Source: Clostridium sp.
GTDB taxonomy: Bacteria; Bacillota; Clostridia; Lachnospirales; Lachnospiraceae
DNA length: 64,000 nt
NCBI GenBank assembly: GCA_018377235.1
Contig: JAGZZT010000009.1
Location: 25,171-89,170 of the forward strand
Reading direction: 5' to 3'
Below the pieces are notes generated by a model. That model did not search any database. It was not told the origin of the DNA and saw only the letters and a program-made list of their open reading frames with translations. Positions 16,586 to 26,255 of the stretch are shown here, one piece after another. The translations under genes and the position numbers were made by a program. Every line of letters starts with the position of its first letter. Position 1 is the stretch's first letter.

Positions 16586-18133
16586 TTACTGCGATTCAGC
16601 AGCATTCTGCGTGTTTCCGTAAAGAAGTTCATTGTCATAGAATTCTGACTTCATATTCAGCTGGGAGATAACTTCCTCTTGACCGAACTCGTCAAGAATT
16701 GTATCCCGGTCTGAGAACAGATTGGTTCCCAGTCCCAGGCGATCCCCCTCAATCTCTACGCCCATAGCAGCCAGAGTGGTGGGGAATAGATCCATGGTGC
16801 AGGCGGAATGGATTCTGTCTGCGGGAACTGCCGCAGGGTTTAAAAAGCAGTAGTAAACGCCTCTCTCATAAGAAGCGTCCTCAGGTGCATAGTTTTTGAC
16901 CATCGTGGCGTGATCACCTGCAATGACGACAGTAGTATTTTCATACCAGGGCTGTTCCTTGATCCAGCTGACAAATTCCACTGCCTGGCGGCTGCCGCAG
17001 TGAAGTACATTGCTGTACTGATTTTCAAACTCATCGCCGCAGAGACGGCATACATATCCGTTGGGATTGTGGGTATCCACAGTGAGAACTGTGAAATTAA
17101 AGGGTTCACTTTCCTCAGAGAGTTTTGTCAGCTCCTCCTTGGCATACTCAAACAGCTTTTCATCCTCAATGCCCCACCAGCCGATATCATAGTCCTTGGG
17201 AACCTTCTTTTCACGTTTAGCCGTTCCAAAATCCCAAATTTCATAGTTTCCATGATCTTTAAAATACTGATCTCTTCCTGCGAAGCTGGCGTAGGATCCA
17301 ACCATCAGCATATTTTTATATCCTGCCTCTTCCAGCACCTCTCCTAAGGTGACAGCGCCTGGCAGGAAAGAGCCGTACTTGCTCATGGAATTTTTCTCTA
17401 CCGGTATTTTTAACGGCAGACCTGATGTCTGGGCTACCATGGCGGCAATGGTCCAGGAGGAGGTCAGAGGGAGAATTCCCTGCTTTCCATCAGGCCCCAG
17501 CTGGAAGGTGACATTTTCATTGGCCAGAGCTGTCAGCTCAGGAATCACATTTTCCTCCAGGTTTCCCCCATTTTCTTTGTCTTCAAAGGTCTTCTCCATG
17601 GACTCCAGATAAATATACACAAGGTTCCGTTTCTGATCCGGAAAGGTGAGAATGGAAGAGTCCGGTTTCTGGTACTGCTCCTCAATAAAGGTACTCTTGT
17701 GGAACTGGTTGTAGAGATATTCTCCGATATTCAGCAGGTTATCCGTACCCACGGCCATAAATATCAGGCCGAATGCCAGCAGCAGAGCCATGGCTTTGGA
17801 AAAGGCCCGGTCAGTCAGCTCCACATACCAGCGCTTCTTTCCCAATCGGATGTCTATGCAGGTGTAGGTTTTCCGCGTTCTGAGAAAGAGGCAGCATCGG
17901 CTGTAAACGAACATGGCGATAAAAAAGACAGCCAGAGAAGGAGCAAGAGCCGTACCCAGGTAGCTGACTATGTACTCTGTATTCACGCCGTCCAGAGGCA
18001 CGTTTAAGTGAAATACGATTTCCTCCATGCTGATGCTTCCGTAGGTTCTCACTGCCCACCAGGCGGAAAAGTAGGCCAGCAGGGTGGCCAAAAACAGGAG
18101 AGACAGACTGATTTGTCTGGTTTTAGCTTTCAT
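16586..18133 (-). CDS. LTA-synthase-like membrane sulfatase/phosphoglycerol transferase
   Basis: A 515-residue protein. The N-terminus has three to four membrane helices (about residues 9-28, 58-78, 112-130). The extracellular alkaline-phosphatase/sulfatase-fold domain then begins at NLVYIYLESMEKTFED, where Glu of LESME is the usual metal ligand. PLTSSWTIAAMVAQTSGLPL carries the catalytic threonine region, and TVDTHNPNG and IAGDHATM give further metal ligands. The layout matches LtaS/OpgB-type enzymes that move phosphoglycerol onto lipoteichoic acid or glycans. It overlaps the upstream small membrane gene by 11 bases, so they are translationally coupled. Confidence 0.85.
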   Translation of the reverse strand: MKAKTRQISLSLLFLATLLAYFSAWWAVRTYGSISMEEIVFHLNVPLDGVNTEYIVSYLGTALAPSLAVFFIAMFVYSRCCLFLRTRKTYTCIDIRLGKKRWYVELTDRAFSKAMALLLAFGLIFMAVGTDNLLNIGEYLYNQFHKSTFIEEQYQKPDSSILTFPDQKRNLVYIYLESMEKTFEDKENGGNLEENVIPELTALANENVTFQLGPDGKQGILPLTSSWTIAAMVAQTSGLPLKIPVEKNSMSKYGSFLPGAVTLGEVLEEAGYKNMLMVGSYASFAGRDQYFKDHGNYEIWDFGTAKREKKVPKDYDIGWWGIEDEKLFEYAKEELTKLSEESEPFNFTVLTVDTHNPNGYVCRLCGDEFENQYSNVLHCGSRQAVEFVSWIKEQPWYENTTVVIAGDHATMVKNYAPEDASYERGVYYCFLNPAAVPADRIHSACTMDLFPTTLAAMGVEIEGDRLGLGTNLFSDRDTILDEFGQEEVISQLNMKSEFYDNELLYGNTQNAAESQ

Positions 18134-18500
18134 GTTCGTCCACCCTCTTCTTCTGTTCCACTGAAATGCTTAAATTAAAGGAAACGATTTTAGCTGTTAC
18201 TGACAGGACAACAGCTGTGCCGCAGGCAGTCAGGAGATAGCGGACAGAAAAAATATTGTCTGCGAAATGTCCACCTGAGGTCATGGAGCTGATGGGCATG
18301 AAAAAGGATGCGGCTGCCAGAGCCGTTCCGTTTACCACGGCTGTAAAGGCCAGGTATTTTAAGAGCAGGTTGACCAGCCATTCCAGACTTCCCTCTTTGC
18401 GTTTGCGCTCCCCTACAAAGGCTGCCCGCCTAAACTCCATCCTTTCATAGATAAGAAGAGCCAGAGCAGGCGGACAGAACAGATAAATAAATGAAAACAC
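18123..18500 (-). CDS. Small membrane protein coupled to the LTA-synthase-like gene
   Basis: A 125-residue protein if started at the GTG at 18500, seven bases after GGAGG on the minus strand; the ATG at 18542 has no ribosome site. It has an initial hydrophobic helix (VFSFIYLFCPPALALLIYERM), a charged segment, and two further helices (about 46-68 and 82-107). I do not recognise the family. The 11-base overlap with the sulfatase suggests it is an accessory or membrane partner of that enzyme. Confidence 0.6.
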   Translation of the reverse strand: MFSFIYLFCPPALALLIYERMEFRRAAFVGERKRKEGSLEWLVNLLLKYLAFTAVVNGTALAAASFFMPISSMTSGGHFADNIFSVRYLLTACGTAVVLSVTAKIVSFNLSISVEQKKRVDEHES

Positions 18501-18635
18501 TGTAATTCCTCCGTTTTGACATAATTTACATAGATTTGACATAATACGACATGATTATAACGGAAAAGGGCGGGGTTGGCAATGTATTTTCATCTGTGCT
18601 AGAATGGTACAATCACATATTCAGGAGGTGCTGCG

Positions 18636-19949
18636 ATGAAATATACAGGTATCGAGCTGCTGTGGCTGTTTCTGCTCTACTCATTTTTCGGATGGGTGCT
18701 GGAAACGGCAGCGGGAACCATAAGGCAGAAGCAGTTTGTAAACAGAGGCTTTACCACAGGGCCATTCTGTACGGTTTACGGCGTGGCGGCTGTGCTGATG
18801 ACCACGGCTCTTCAGGAGCTTCGGCCAAGTCTTCTGTTCCTGTTTCTGGGCTGTATGGTAGTGGGCACAGCAGTGGAGTGGTTTACAGGAAAATTTCTGG
18901 AACGGCTGAATCAGAAGAAGTGGTGGGATTACTCAGAAAAACGATGGAATTTTGATGGATATATCTGCGCCCAGTATTCTCTGCTGTGGGGCGTTTTGGG
19001 AACTGCGGCTGTCCGTTGGGGAGACGAAATTCTGGTGGGGCTGTGCCGCCTTCTGCCTTCGTTTGCCTCCAGCCTTTTAACGCTGTGCGCGGCAGGCATG
19101 CTTCTTCTCGATACGGCAGCATCTGCGGCCACAGTCTGGCATGTGAAACGCCGTGTAAAGCAGAATGATACAGAAAAGCTTCAGAGGCTGAACAGCCGGC
19201 TGGCGTCAGCCACCGCACGTCTGGGAAGCCGGATTGAGGCAAAAGTAGCGCGGCGTATGGAGAAGGCGTATCCCCTGATCCTGGAGGTTTCGGAGCAGAT
19301 AGCGAGGCAGAAAGTATTTGCAGGCGGCTGCGGATTTTATAAGTTGTTCTGGCTCTTTTTAATCGGAGCCGTTTTAGGCGATATCGTGGAGACCATTTTC
19401 TGCCGTCTGACAGCCGGCGTGTGGATGAGCCGCAGCAGTCTTGTGTGGGGACCGTTTAGCATAGTCTGGGGGCTTGCTATAGCCGCGGCCACGGCTCTTC
19501 TCTATAAAGACAGGGAAAAGCCTGACCGTCACCTGTTTGTCATCGGCACAGTGTTAGGCGGAGCCTACGAATATATCTGCAGTGTATTTACAGAGCTGGT
19601 ATTTGGCAAGGTGTTCTGGGATTACAGCAAAATTCCTTTTAACCTGGGAGGAAGAATTAACCTTCTCTACTGTTTTTTCTGGGGGATTGCAGCTGTGCTC
19701 TGGATTAAAAATCTGTATCCTCTGTTTTCAGGCTGGATTGAGAAAATTCCGGTATTGTGGGGATATGTGATGACTTGGATTATGATTGTGTTTATGGCAG
19801 CAAATATAGTCGTCTCTTCCCTGGCTCTGGTTCGCTATGATCGGAGAGCAGAAGGCGATCCGCCGGGAAATGCTGTGGAGCGAGTGATAGATGAGAGGTT
19901 TGACGATGCGCGGATGAAGAAAATTTATCCCAACGCGCTGATCCGCTAG
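18636..19949 (+). CDS. Duplicated CmpB-type membrane protein (putative ABC transporter permease family)
   Basis: A 437-residue membrane protein with two copies of the same domain. Copy one (about 1-155) has LYSFFGWVLETA...FVNRGFTTGPFCTVYGVAA...WWDYS...WNFDGYI. Copy two (about 225-400) has LFLIGAVLGDIVETIFC...WMSRSSLVWGPFSIVWGLA...FWDYSKIPFNLGGRINLLYCFFWG. These are the ABC_trans_CmpB-type motifs of Firmicutes; the domain normally occurs once in proteins of about 150-250 residues. A charged helical linker (165-215) separates the copies. Transport function is a database habit rather than proven. AGGAGGTGCTGCG precedes the ATG. Confidence 0.75.
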   Translation: MKYTGIELLWLFLLYSFFGWVLETAAGTIRQKQFVNRGFTTGPFCTVYGVAAVLMTTALQELRPSLLFLFLGCMVVGTAVEWFTGKFLERLNQKKWWDYSEKRWNFDGYICAQYSLLWGVLGTAAVRWGDEILVGLCRLLPSFASSLLTLCAAGMLLLDTAASAATVWHVKRRVKQNDTEKLQRLNSRLASATARLGSRIEAKVARRMEKAYPLILEVSEQIARQKVFAGGCGFYKLFWLFLIGAVLGDIVETIFCRLTAGVWMSRSSLVWGPFSIVWGLAIAAATALLYKDREKPDRHLFVIGTVLGGAYEYICSVFTELVFGKVFWDYSKIPFNLGGRINLLYCFFWGIAAVLWIKNLYPLFSGWIEKIPVLWGYVMTWIMIVFMAANIVVSSLALVRYDRRAEGDPPGNAVERVIDERFDDARMKKIYPNALIR

Positions 19950-20105
19950 GATCAGGGAGGTAAAAAAGAAAGAAGCATATAAAAAAGAAAAAAGCGTACG
20001 CAAAAGAAGCAGAGGGAGGCGCGCTAAAAGAGAGAGGGCAGAATCCTCACAGGGAAATGGAAAGTCCCATATACTGAAGTAACAGCAAATGAAGGAGAGA
20101 GTGTT

Positions 20106-20891
20106 ATGAGCTCTAAGCTGGAGGTTCAGGGACTTTCCTATTCCTATCACTCTATGGACGGAGAGACGAAAGCCCTTTCGGATATATCCTTTCAGGCAGA
20201 GGAAGGAGAATTTCTGGCTGTCGTAGGCCCGTCAGGCTGTGGAAAATCTACTCTTTTGTCCATTCTGTGCGGACTTCTCGTTCCAGAGAATGGGAGCGTG
20301 CTCATAGATGGAGAGCCAGTGAGGGGAAGCAGCCCCAGAATCGGCTATATGCTTCAGAGAGATCACCTGTTTGAATGGCGGGACGTTTTTTCTAATGCCT
20401 GTCTGGGATTGGAAATACGCGGGCAGATGGATAGAAAACATAGAGAAAAGGTAGAAAGGCTGTTAGAGGCGTACGGTCTTTTTCCATTTAAAAATAAGAG
20501 GCCATCGGAGCTGTCGGGTGGAATGCGCCAGAGAGCAGCACTTATACGGACACTGGCGCTGGATCCTGATATTCTGCTGCTGGACGAACCTTTTTCGGCC
20601 CTTGATTATCAGACCAGACTGGCAGTGTGCGATGATATCAGTTCGATTATCAGGGAAAATAAAAAGACAGCAATTTTGATTACCCATGATCTGGCTGAGG
20701 CGGTGAGTACGGCAGACAGGATTCTGATTCTCACCAGGAGACCAGGGAAAATTAAGGCAGTTCTTCCTGTTGTATTTTCAGAGCCGGATCTCAGCCCGCT
20801 AAGGCGCAGAAGCACGCCGGAATTTCCGCTATACTTTAATGAAGTATGGAGGATTCTTGAAAACAGGGAGGTGTCCCATGAATCATCGTGA
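20106..20891 (+). CDS. ABC transporter ATPase, nitrate/sulfonate/taurine-type
   Basis: A 261-residue ATPase: Walker A GPSGCGKST near residues 40-48, Q-loop YMLQRDHLF, signature LSGGMRQRAALIRTLALDPD, Walker B ILLLDEPFSALD and switch ITHDLAEA. The short Q-loop and the FEW(R)DV segment resemble SsuB/TauB/ThiZ-type importers for sulfonates, nitrate or thiamine precursors. It overlaps the permease gene by 14 bases. No substrate-binding protein gene is adjacent, so the ligand cannot be inferred. Confidence 0.88.
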   Translation: MSSKLEVQGLSYSYHSMDGETKALSDISFQAEEGEFLAVVGPSGCGKSTLLSILCGLLVPENGSVLIDGEPVRGSSPRIGYMLQRDHLFEWRDVFSNACLGLEIRGQMDRKHREKVERLLEAYGLFPFKNKRPSELSGGMRQRAALIRTLALDPDILLLDEPFSALDYQTRLAVCDDISSIIRENKKTAILITHDLAEAVSTADRILILTRRPGKIKAVLPVVFSEPDLSPLRRRSTPEFPLYFNEVWRILENREVSHESS

Positions 20892-21678
20892 AACGCTGGC
20901 CCAGCGTATCTTTGTCGCAGGGCAGAAACGCTACAGGAGAAGGATTGCAGCAGGACGCATCCTTCTCTTTTTCGCTTTTCTGGCAGTATGGGAAGTAAGC
21001 GCAGATACAGGACTTCTGGACGATTTTATTTTCAGCTCCCCTTCCAGGGTCTTTCAATGCTTTTTCTCCATGGCTGGTGACGGCAGCATTTTCCCTCATA
21101 TGGGAGCGACGCTTTTGGAGACTGCGGTAAGCTTCTTTCTGGTGACAGTTTTGGGGCTTGGCGGGGCTCTGGCGCTGTGGGAGAACCAGACTGCTTCCGA
21201 TTTGCTGGAGCCTTATCTGGTTATGCTGAATAGCCTCCCAAAGTCTGCCCTGGCGCCTCTTTTAATTGTCTGGCTGGGAAGCAATATGAGAACGATTGTC
21301 ACGGCTGCTGTATCTGTGGCAGTGTTTGGCTCTGTTCTGACACTTTATCAGGGCTTTTCCTCTATGGATCCAGAACAGGAAAGGCTGATTTATTCTTTAG
21401 GAGGAACAAAAAGGGACGTACTCAAAAAAGCGCTTCTGCCCGGCTCTATCCCTCTGATTGTCAGCAATATGAAAGTGAACGCAGGTCTTTGCCTGGTAGG
21501 TGTTATGATTGGAGAGTTCCTGGCAGCTGATAAAGGGCTGGGATATCTGATTATCTATGGAAGCCAGGTATTTAAAATGGATTTGGTTATTATGAGTATC
21601 GTGATACTTTGCCTAATGGCGGCTCTGCTCTATCAGGGAATCGCGTTTCTGGAGAAACAGGCTGCGGGAAGGTTATAG
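20878..21678 (+). CDS. ABC transporter permease, SsuC/TauC-like
   Basis: A 266-residue membrane protein from the ATG at 20878, after GGGAGGTGTCCC. It has about six helices and the BPD_transp_1 pattern; the coupling-helix region reads YSLGGTKRDVLKKALLPGSIPLIVSNMKVNAGLCLVGVMIGEF, typical of the nitrate/sulfonate/taurine permease group. It pairs with the ATPase whose end it overlaps. A periplasmic-type binding protein must be encoded elsewhere. Confidence 0.87.
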   Translation: MNHRETLAQRIFVAGQKRYRRRIAAGRILLFFAFLAVWEVSADTGLLDDFIFSSPSRVFQCFFSMAGDGSIFPHMGATLLETAVSFFLVTVLGLGGALALWENQTASDLLEPYLVMLNSLPKSALAPLLIVWLGSNMRTIVTAAVSVAVFGSVLTLYQGFSSMDPEQERLIYSLGGTKRDVLKKALLPGSIPLIVSNMKVNAGLCLVGVMIGEFLAADKGLGYLIIYGSQVFKMDLVIMSIVILCLMAALLYQGIAFLEKQAAGRL

Positions 21679-21760
21679 TTGTGTGGGTATGGGAAAGCAT
21701 GTATAATAACAGCAGATAATGAGTGAAATAAAAAGCTGACAAGGCGCAGGAGGATCCCCT

Positions 21761-22633
21761 ATGAACCAAACAGAAAACACAATTACACTGAGAAGATACG
21801 AAATTGCCCTGATTCAGATGGATACCCAGAATGACAAGGGGGAAAATATGAAGAAGGCCTGCCGCTTCATTGATGAGGCGGCAGCTCATGGATCCAGGCT
21901 TATCTGCTTTCCTGAGGTAATGAACCTGATAGGCAGGAACGTAGGAGAGGGCGGAGGAAAGGAAGAGCTGCCAGGCTATACTTCAGATATTCTCTGCAGG
22001 AAGGCGAAGGAACACAAAGTATGGATTCACGGAGGCAGCATTACCGAGCAGGTACCGGGACAGAAAAAGTCCAGAAATTTAAGCCTTCTCATTAATCCGG
22101 ACGGAGAAATTGCCGCTCAGTACAGGAAAATCCATATGTTTGACATCACGCTGTCTGACGGAACGCCGTTTCGGGAGTCTGATCGGGTAGAGGGAGGAAA
22201 TGAGATTACGACAATTTCCACAGAGCTTGGAACCCTCGGCATGTCTATCTGTTACGACGTCCGTTTTCCAGAGCTGTACCGCCTGATGGCCCTGCAGGGA
22301 GCCCAGGTGATTTTCGTGCCGGCCAGCTTCACCATGCCTACAGGGAAAGACCACTGGGAACCCCTTTTGAGGGCCAGAGCCATTGAAAACGGCTGCTATA
22401 TCGTGGCAGCGGGCCAGGTTGGAACAAAACCTGCCTATGCGGCCTACGGAAACAGTATGGTAGTGGACCCTTGGGGAACGGTTGTGGCCAGGGCCAGAGA
22501 TACGGAGTGTATCACTTACGCCCAGATCGACCTGGATTATCTGGATCAGATCAGGGAGCAGCTTCCGTCTCTGAAAAACAGGAGGACGGACGTATATGAG
22601 GTAGTGGAGAAGACAGAAAATCTGAAATACTAG
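21761..22633 (+). CDS. Carbon-nitrogen hydrolase (nitrilase superfamily amidase)
   Basis: A 290-residue protein with the full Glu-Lys-Cys triad: Glu52 in ICFPEVMN, Lys123 in YRKIHMFDI and Cys164 in SICYDVRFPELYR. The KIHMFDI...CYDVRFPE combination places it near the Nit1/Nit2 (omega-amidase, deaminated glutathione amidase) branch. It hydrolyses amides such as alpha-ketoglutaramate or related metabolites. It is a single gene after the ABC pair; a hairpin terminator follows. Confidence 0.87.
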   Translation: MNQTENTITLRRYEIALIQMDTQNDKGENMKKACRFIDEAAAHGSRLICFPEVMNLIGRNVGEGGGKEELPGYTSDILCRKAKEHKVWIHGGSITEQVPGQKKSRNLSLLINPDGEIAAQYRKIHMFDITLSDGTPFRESDRVEGGNEITTISTELGTLGMSICYDVRFPELYRLMALQGAQVIFVPASFTMPTGKDHWEPLLRARAIENGCYIVAAGQVGTKPAYAAYGNSMVVDPWGTVVARARDTECITYAQIDLDYLDQIREQLPSLKNRRTDVYEVVEKTENLKY

Positions 22634-22688
22634 AAAGGCACTTGCTATCTGAAAAAAAGGCGTTATAATAGGTCTGGCGGAGTGTTTG

Positions 22689-22713
22689 AAAAGGCGCGTT
22701 ACAGCGCCTTTTT
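22689..22713 (+). terminator. Terminator between the amidase and MATE genes
   Basis: AAAAGGCGC, a six-base loop, then GCGCCTTTTT: a 9-bp stem ending in T residues. Confidence 0.7.
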
Positions 22714-22746
22714 CCGTGTAGTTTTTTATAGAAAAGAGGCAGAAAC

Positions 22747-24099
22747 ATGCAGTCAGAACAACAATCGTCGACACTTATGACAGAGGGAAATATAGGAAAG
22801 AAAATCATCTTTTTTTCAATTCCTCTGATTCTTGGAAATTTACTTCAGCAGATGTACAGTACGGCAGATTCGATTATCGTAGGAAATTTTGTCGGAAGCA
22901 ATGCTTTGGCAGCAGTAGGCTCCAGTACGGCTCTGATTGGCCTTTTGATTGCGTTCAGTCAGGGAGTTTCAGTTGGCGCAGGTGTGGTAGCTGCCCAGTA
23001 CCTGGGCGCAAAGAATAGAAGAGATGTTCAGGGATCTATTCATACAGCATTTGCGCTGGCGGCCATTCTGGGAGTTATTTTAACGGCAGGAGGAATTATC
23101 TGCAGCCGTCCTCTTCTGGTATGGATGAATACGCCAAAGGAGGTTTTGGAGGATTCAGTCCTTTATCTTCAGATTTATTTTGGAGGCTTGATTTTTAATG
23201 TGCTTTATAACATGGCGGCAGGCGTTTTAAATGCGGCAGGAAATTCTAAAAGATCCCTGATTTATCTGGCTTATGCTTCTGTAACCAATATTGGCCTGGA
23301 TCTTCTTCTGATTGGTGTATTTAAGATGGGAGTTGCAGGGGCTGCTATTGCGACAGATGCAAGTCAGATGGTTTCCTGTGTTCTGGCTATGTGGTTTTTG
23401 ACCCATGTGGATGCAGATTATCAGATCAGCCTGAAAAAGATCAAAATTGATAAAAGGATGGCAGTGCGCATTGCCAGAATCGGTCTTCCTACCGGCATTC
23501 AGAACATGGTCATTTCCTTTTCCAACGTACTGGTGCAGTCCAGTGTAAACAGTTTTGGAGCAGCAGCGATGGCCGGCTTTGGGGCTTACATGAAAATAGA
23601 CGGCTTTAATATTCTGCCTGTGCTCAGTTTCAGTATGGCAGTTACTACCTTTACAGGACAGAATTATGGGGCAGGAAAAATAGAGAGGGTAAAAAAGGGA
23701 ATGTGGGTAACTGTTGCAATGGGCTGCGTTTATACAGTTGTGACAGGAGCGCTGCTTCTGACTTTTGCAGATCCGCTGATGGGACTGTTTACGGACAGCA
23801 GAGAGGTTATTGAGCATGGAAAGCTGGCTATGAAATATTTCTGTCCCTTCTATTTCCTCTTGAGTATTATGCACAGCCTCGCTGGAACCATAAGAGGGGC
23901 TGGAAAAAGTATTCCTCCTATGATGATTCTTTTGTTTGCCATGTGTCTGTTTCGTATTTTCTGGATCGAAGCGATTCTCCCAGTATTCGGGACCCTGGAC
24001 GGCGTTTATATGCTGTACCCTGTTTCCTGGGCAGTGGGCATGATTTTGATGATTCTGTATGCCTGGAAGGGAAAATGGCTGGAGAAGCAGCCGCAGTAG
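22747..24099 (+). CDS. MATE-family multidrug/sodium efflux pump
   Basis: A 450-residue protein with twelve predicted helices in two homologous halves. It starts with the MATE pattern IPLILGNLLQQMYSTADSIIVGNFVGSNALAAVGSS, and the second half has GLPTGIQNMVISFSNVLVQSSVNSFG. It exports cationic compounds in exchange for sodium or protons. Closest in style to the Lachnospiraceae/NorM-DinF-like group. Monocistronic. Confidence 0.93.
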   Translation: MQSEQQSSTLMTEGNIGKKIIFFSIPLILGNLLQQMYSTADSIIVGNFVGSNALAAVGSSTALIGLLIAFSQGVSVGAGVVAAQYLGAKNRRDVQGSIHTAFALAAILGVILTAGGIICSRPLLVWMNTPKEVLEDSVLYLQIYFGGLIFNVLYNMAAGVLNAAGNSKRSLIYLAYASVTNIGLDLLLIGVFKMGVAGAAIATDASQMVSCVLAMWFLTHVDADYQISLKKIKIDKRMAVRIARIGLPTGIQNMVISFSNVLVQSSVNSFGAAAMAGFGAYMKIDGFNILPVLSFSMAVTTFTGQNYGAGKIERVKKGMWVTVAMGCVYTVVTGALLLTFADPLMGLFTDSREVIEHGKLAMKYFCPFYFLLSIMHSLAGTIRGAGKSIPPMMILLFAMCLFRIFWIEAILPVFGTLDGVYMLYPVSWAVGMILMILYAWKGKWLEKQPQ

Positions 24100-24513
24100 A
24101 GAAAATTTTCTGCTGGATGCCCCTCGTGTATCTATTCTTTAGTATTCACAGGCAGATACGCGGTATAGCTGGACTGAAAAACAAGATTAGCCCCTTGCGC
24201 TCTGCGCTAAAAGGTGTTATACTGGTTTACGATAACATAATAGACTGACAGAAAAAGAGTGGACCAAAAGGTCCACTCTTTCATCGTATAGGAACCTAGT
24301 CCCTATATGATGAAACGCTCTGCAGGATGTGCGCTCCGCGCAGAAGAAAAGCTGGCTGGAGGAAAAATCGTGCAGGGCACAGTTTGGTCGATGAATATGT
24401 ACTGAAAAATATGACAAACGTAAGGATACTTCCATTAAGCAGCTGAACTTCTTTATTGCATCTTTGGTATGGATGTATTTATACGTTTGCGGCATATGAA
24501 AGGCGGTGTTACG
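24100..24513 (+). other. Gene-free leader before the rimP-nusA operon
   Basis: 414 bases with no credible gene. It holds a perfect 12-bp hairpin (AAAGAGTGGACC, loop AAAA, GGTCCACTCTTT) at 24254-24281, probably the terminator of the MATE gene although its T tract is short. About 230 bases of moderately GC-rich leader follow. A weak promoter (TTGCAT at 24456, TATACG at 24480) lies directly before rimP. I recognise no riboswitch. Confidence 0.5.
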
Positions 24514-24981
24514 ATGGCGAGAAGAGAAGAATACGAGTCAAAGGTAGAGGCATGGCTGCTTCCGCTGCTGGAAAAGAATCAGTTTGAGCTGGTGGATGTG
24601 GAGTATGTCCGCGAAGCCGGAATCTGGTATCTGAGAGCCTACATTGACAAGGAAGGCGGAATCACGGTGGATGACTGCGAGGTGGTAAGCCGCGAGCTGG
24701 GAGACTGGCTTGACAAGGAGGACTTCATCGAGGACAGCTATATTCTGGAGGTCAGCTCACCGGGACTGGGGCGTCCCTTAAAGAAAGAAAAGGACTTTGC
24801 CCGCAGCCTGGGAAAGGACGTAGAAGCGAGGCTTTACCGCCCAATCAACAAACAGAAGGAATTTACAGGAACCCTGAAAGCATACGATGCAGATACAGTG
24901 ACGCTTTCCATGGAAGATGGAAACGACCTGGTGCTTGCAAAGTCAGATATCGCGTTAATACGTCTGGCCTTTGACTTTTAA
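24514..24981 (+). CDS. rimP: Ribosome maturation factor RimP
   Basis: A 155-residue protein with ELVDVEYVREAGIWYLRAYIDKEGGITVDDCEVVSRELGDWLD and VSSPGLGRPLKKEKDFARSLGKDVEARLYRP, the diagnostic RimP blocks. It assists 30S subunit assembly. The ATG at 24514 (after AAAGGCGGTGTTACG) fits the family N-terminus; an upstream in-frame ATG would add 15 unrelated residues. First gene of the classical nusA-infB operon. Confidence 0.96.
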   Translation: MARREEYESKVEAWLLPLLEKNQFELVDVEYVREAGIWYLRAYIDKEGGITVDDCEVVSRELGDWLDKEDFIEDSYILEVSSPGLGRPLKKEKDFARSLGKDVEARLYRPINKQKEFTGTLKAYDADTVTLSMEDGNDLVLAKSDIALIRLAFDF

Positions 24982-25005
24982 ACGACAGGAGGATAAAAAA
25001 AGAAA

Positions 25006-26187
25006 ATGAGTAAAGAGTTGTTCGAAGCGTTAAACGTGCTCGAAAAAGAAAATAATATCAGCAAGGAAGTGCTTTTTGAGGCCATTGAGAATTCTCTCCT
25101 TACTGCCTGCAAGAATCATTTTGGCAAAGCGGACAATATCAAGGTATATATTGACAGAGAGAAGTGTGACTTTGCTGTTTACGCTGAGAAGGAGGTTGTG
25201 GAGGCGGTAGAGGATCCGCTGACACAGGTGAGCCTTGCAGAGGCGAAGCTTTTAGATCCGAGACACGTATATGGCGACATCATCCGGGTGAACATTAATT
25301 CTAAGGAGTTCGGACGTATCGCTACACAGAACGCGAAAAACGTAATCCTCCAGAAGATCCGAGAGGAAGAGCGCACAGCCCTGTTTGACCAGTGGTACTG
25401 CAAGGAAAAGGACGTAGTTACCGGAATCGTCCAGCGCTATGTGGGGCATGATGTTTATATCGATCTGGGCAAAATTGACGCAGTTCTTAAAGAGAGTGAG
25501 CAGGTAAAGGGAGAGGAGTTCAAGCCTACCGAGCACATTAAGCTCTATATCCTGGAAGTGAAGAACACCAAGAAGGGACCGAGAATCACAGTTTCCAGAA
25601 CTCATCCGGATCTGGTAAAACGTCTGTTTGAGTCTGAGGTTGCTGAGGTGAAGGACGGTATTGTTGAAATTAAGGCTATTGCCCGTGAGGCGGGATCCAG
25701 AACCAAGCTGGCTGTTTCTTCCAACGATCCGAATGTCGATCCAGTAGGCGCATGCGTAGGCTTAAACGGAGCCAGAGTAAATTCCGTTGTAAGCGAGTTA
25801 AACGGCGAGAAGATCGATATCATCAACTGGGATGAGAATCCGGCTCTCTTAATTGAGAACGCTTTAAGCCCGGCCAAGGTTATTTTCGTTGCAGCAGACG
25901 AGGAGGCCAGAGAGGCTCAGGTAATCGTGCCGGATTATCAGCTTTCTCTGGCTATCGGCAAGGAGGGCCAGAATGCAAGACTGGCGGCCAGACTGACCGG
26001 TTTTAAGATTGATATCAAGAGCGAGACTCAGGCTAGAGAGTCCGGACTTTTCGACGAGATGCAGATCGGATACGAGCAGGGTTTTGAGGAAGGCCTTCCG
26101 GAGGGCGTGGAGGCTGACGATTTCGCCGATTATCAGGAGCCTTCCTCTGATTTTGCCGCAGAGCCTGAAGCAGGAGAGGAAAATTAA
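25006..26187 (+). CDS. nusA: Transcription termination/antitermination factor NusA
   Basis: A 393-residue protein: N-terminal RNA-polymerase-binding domain (1-125), S1 domain (about 135-200, VVTGIVQRYVGHDVYIDLGK) and KH domains with VGACVGLNGARVNSVVSELNGEKIDIINWDE and LAIGKEGQNARLAARLTGFKIDI. The acidic tail is short, as in Firmicutes, without the extra C-terminal repeats of proteobacteria. It acts with the transcribing polymerase in pausing and termination. The start follows AGGAGGATAAAAAAAGAAA. Confidence 0.97.
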   Translation: MSKELFEALNVLEKENNISKEVLFEAIENSLLTACKNHFGKADNIKVYIDREKCDFAVYAEKEVVEAVEDPLTQVSLAEAKLLDPRHVYGDIIRVNINSKEFGRIATQNAKNVILQKIREEERTALFDQWYCKEKDVVTGIVQRYVGHDVYIDLGKIDAVLKESEQVKGEEFKPTEHIKLYILEVKNTKKGPRITVSRTHPDLVKRLFESEVAEVKDGIVEIKAIAREAGSRTKLAVSSNDPNVDPVGACVGLNGARVNSVVSELNGEKIDIINWDENPALLIENALSPAKVIFVAADEEAREAQVIVPDYQLSLAIGKEGQNARLAARLTGFKIDIKSETQARESGLFDEMQIGYEQGFEEGLPEGVEADDFADYQEPSSDFAAEPEAGEEN

Positions 26188-26255
26188 AAATTTTCCCCGA
26201 TCAGACGGATACTGGCAGGAAGAACAAGCAGATTGGGAAGTGAGAAGAATTGGGA

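Noticed and set aside
18551..18955. 134-codon frame overlapping the CmpB-type gene start
   Set aside because: Out of frame with the clear membrane protein at 18636, with no family pattern.
22640..22656. Sigma-54-like GGCAC...TTGC upstream of the MATE gene
   Set aside because: The two half-elements are adjacent without the required five-base spacer.
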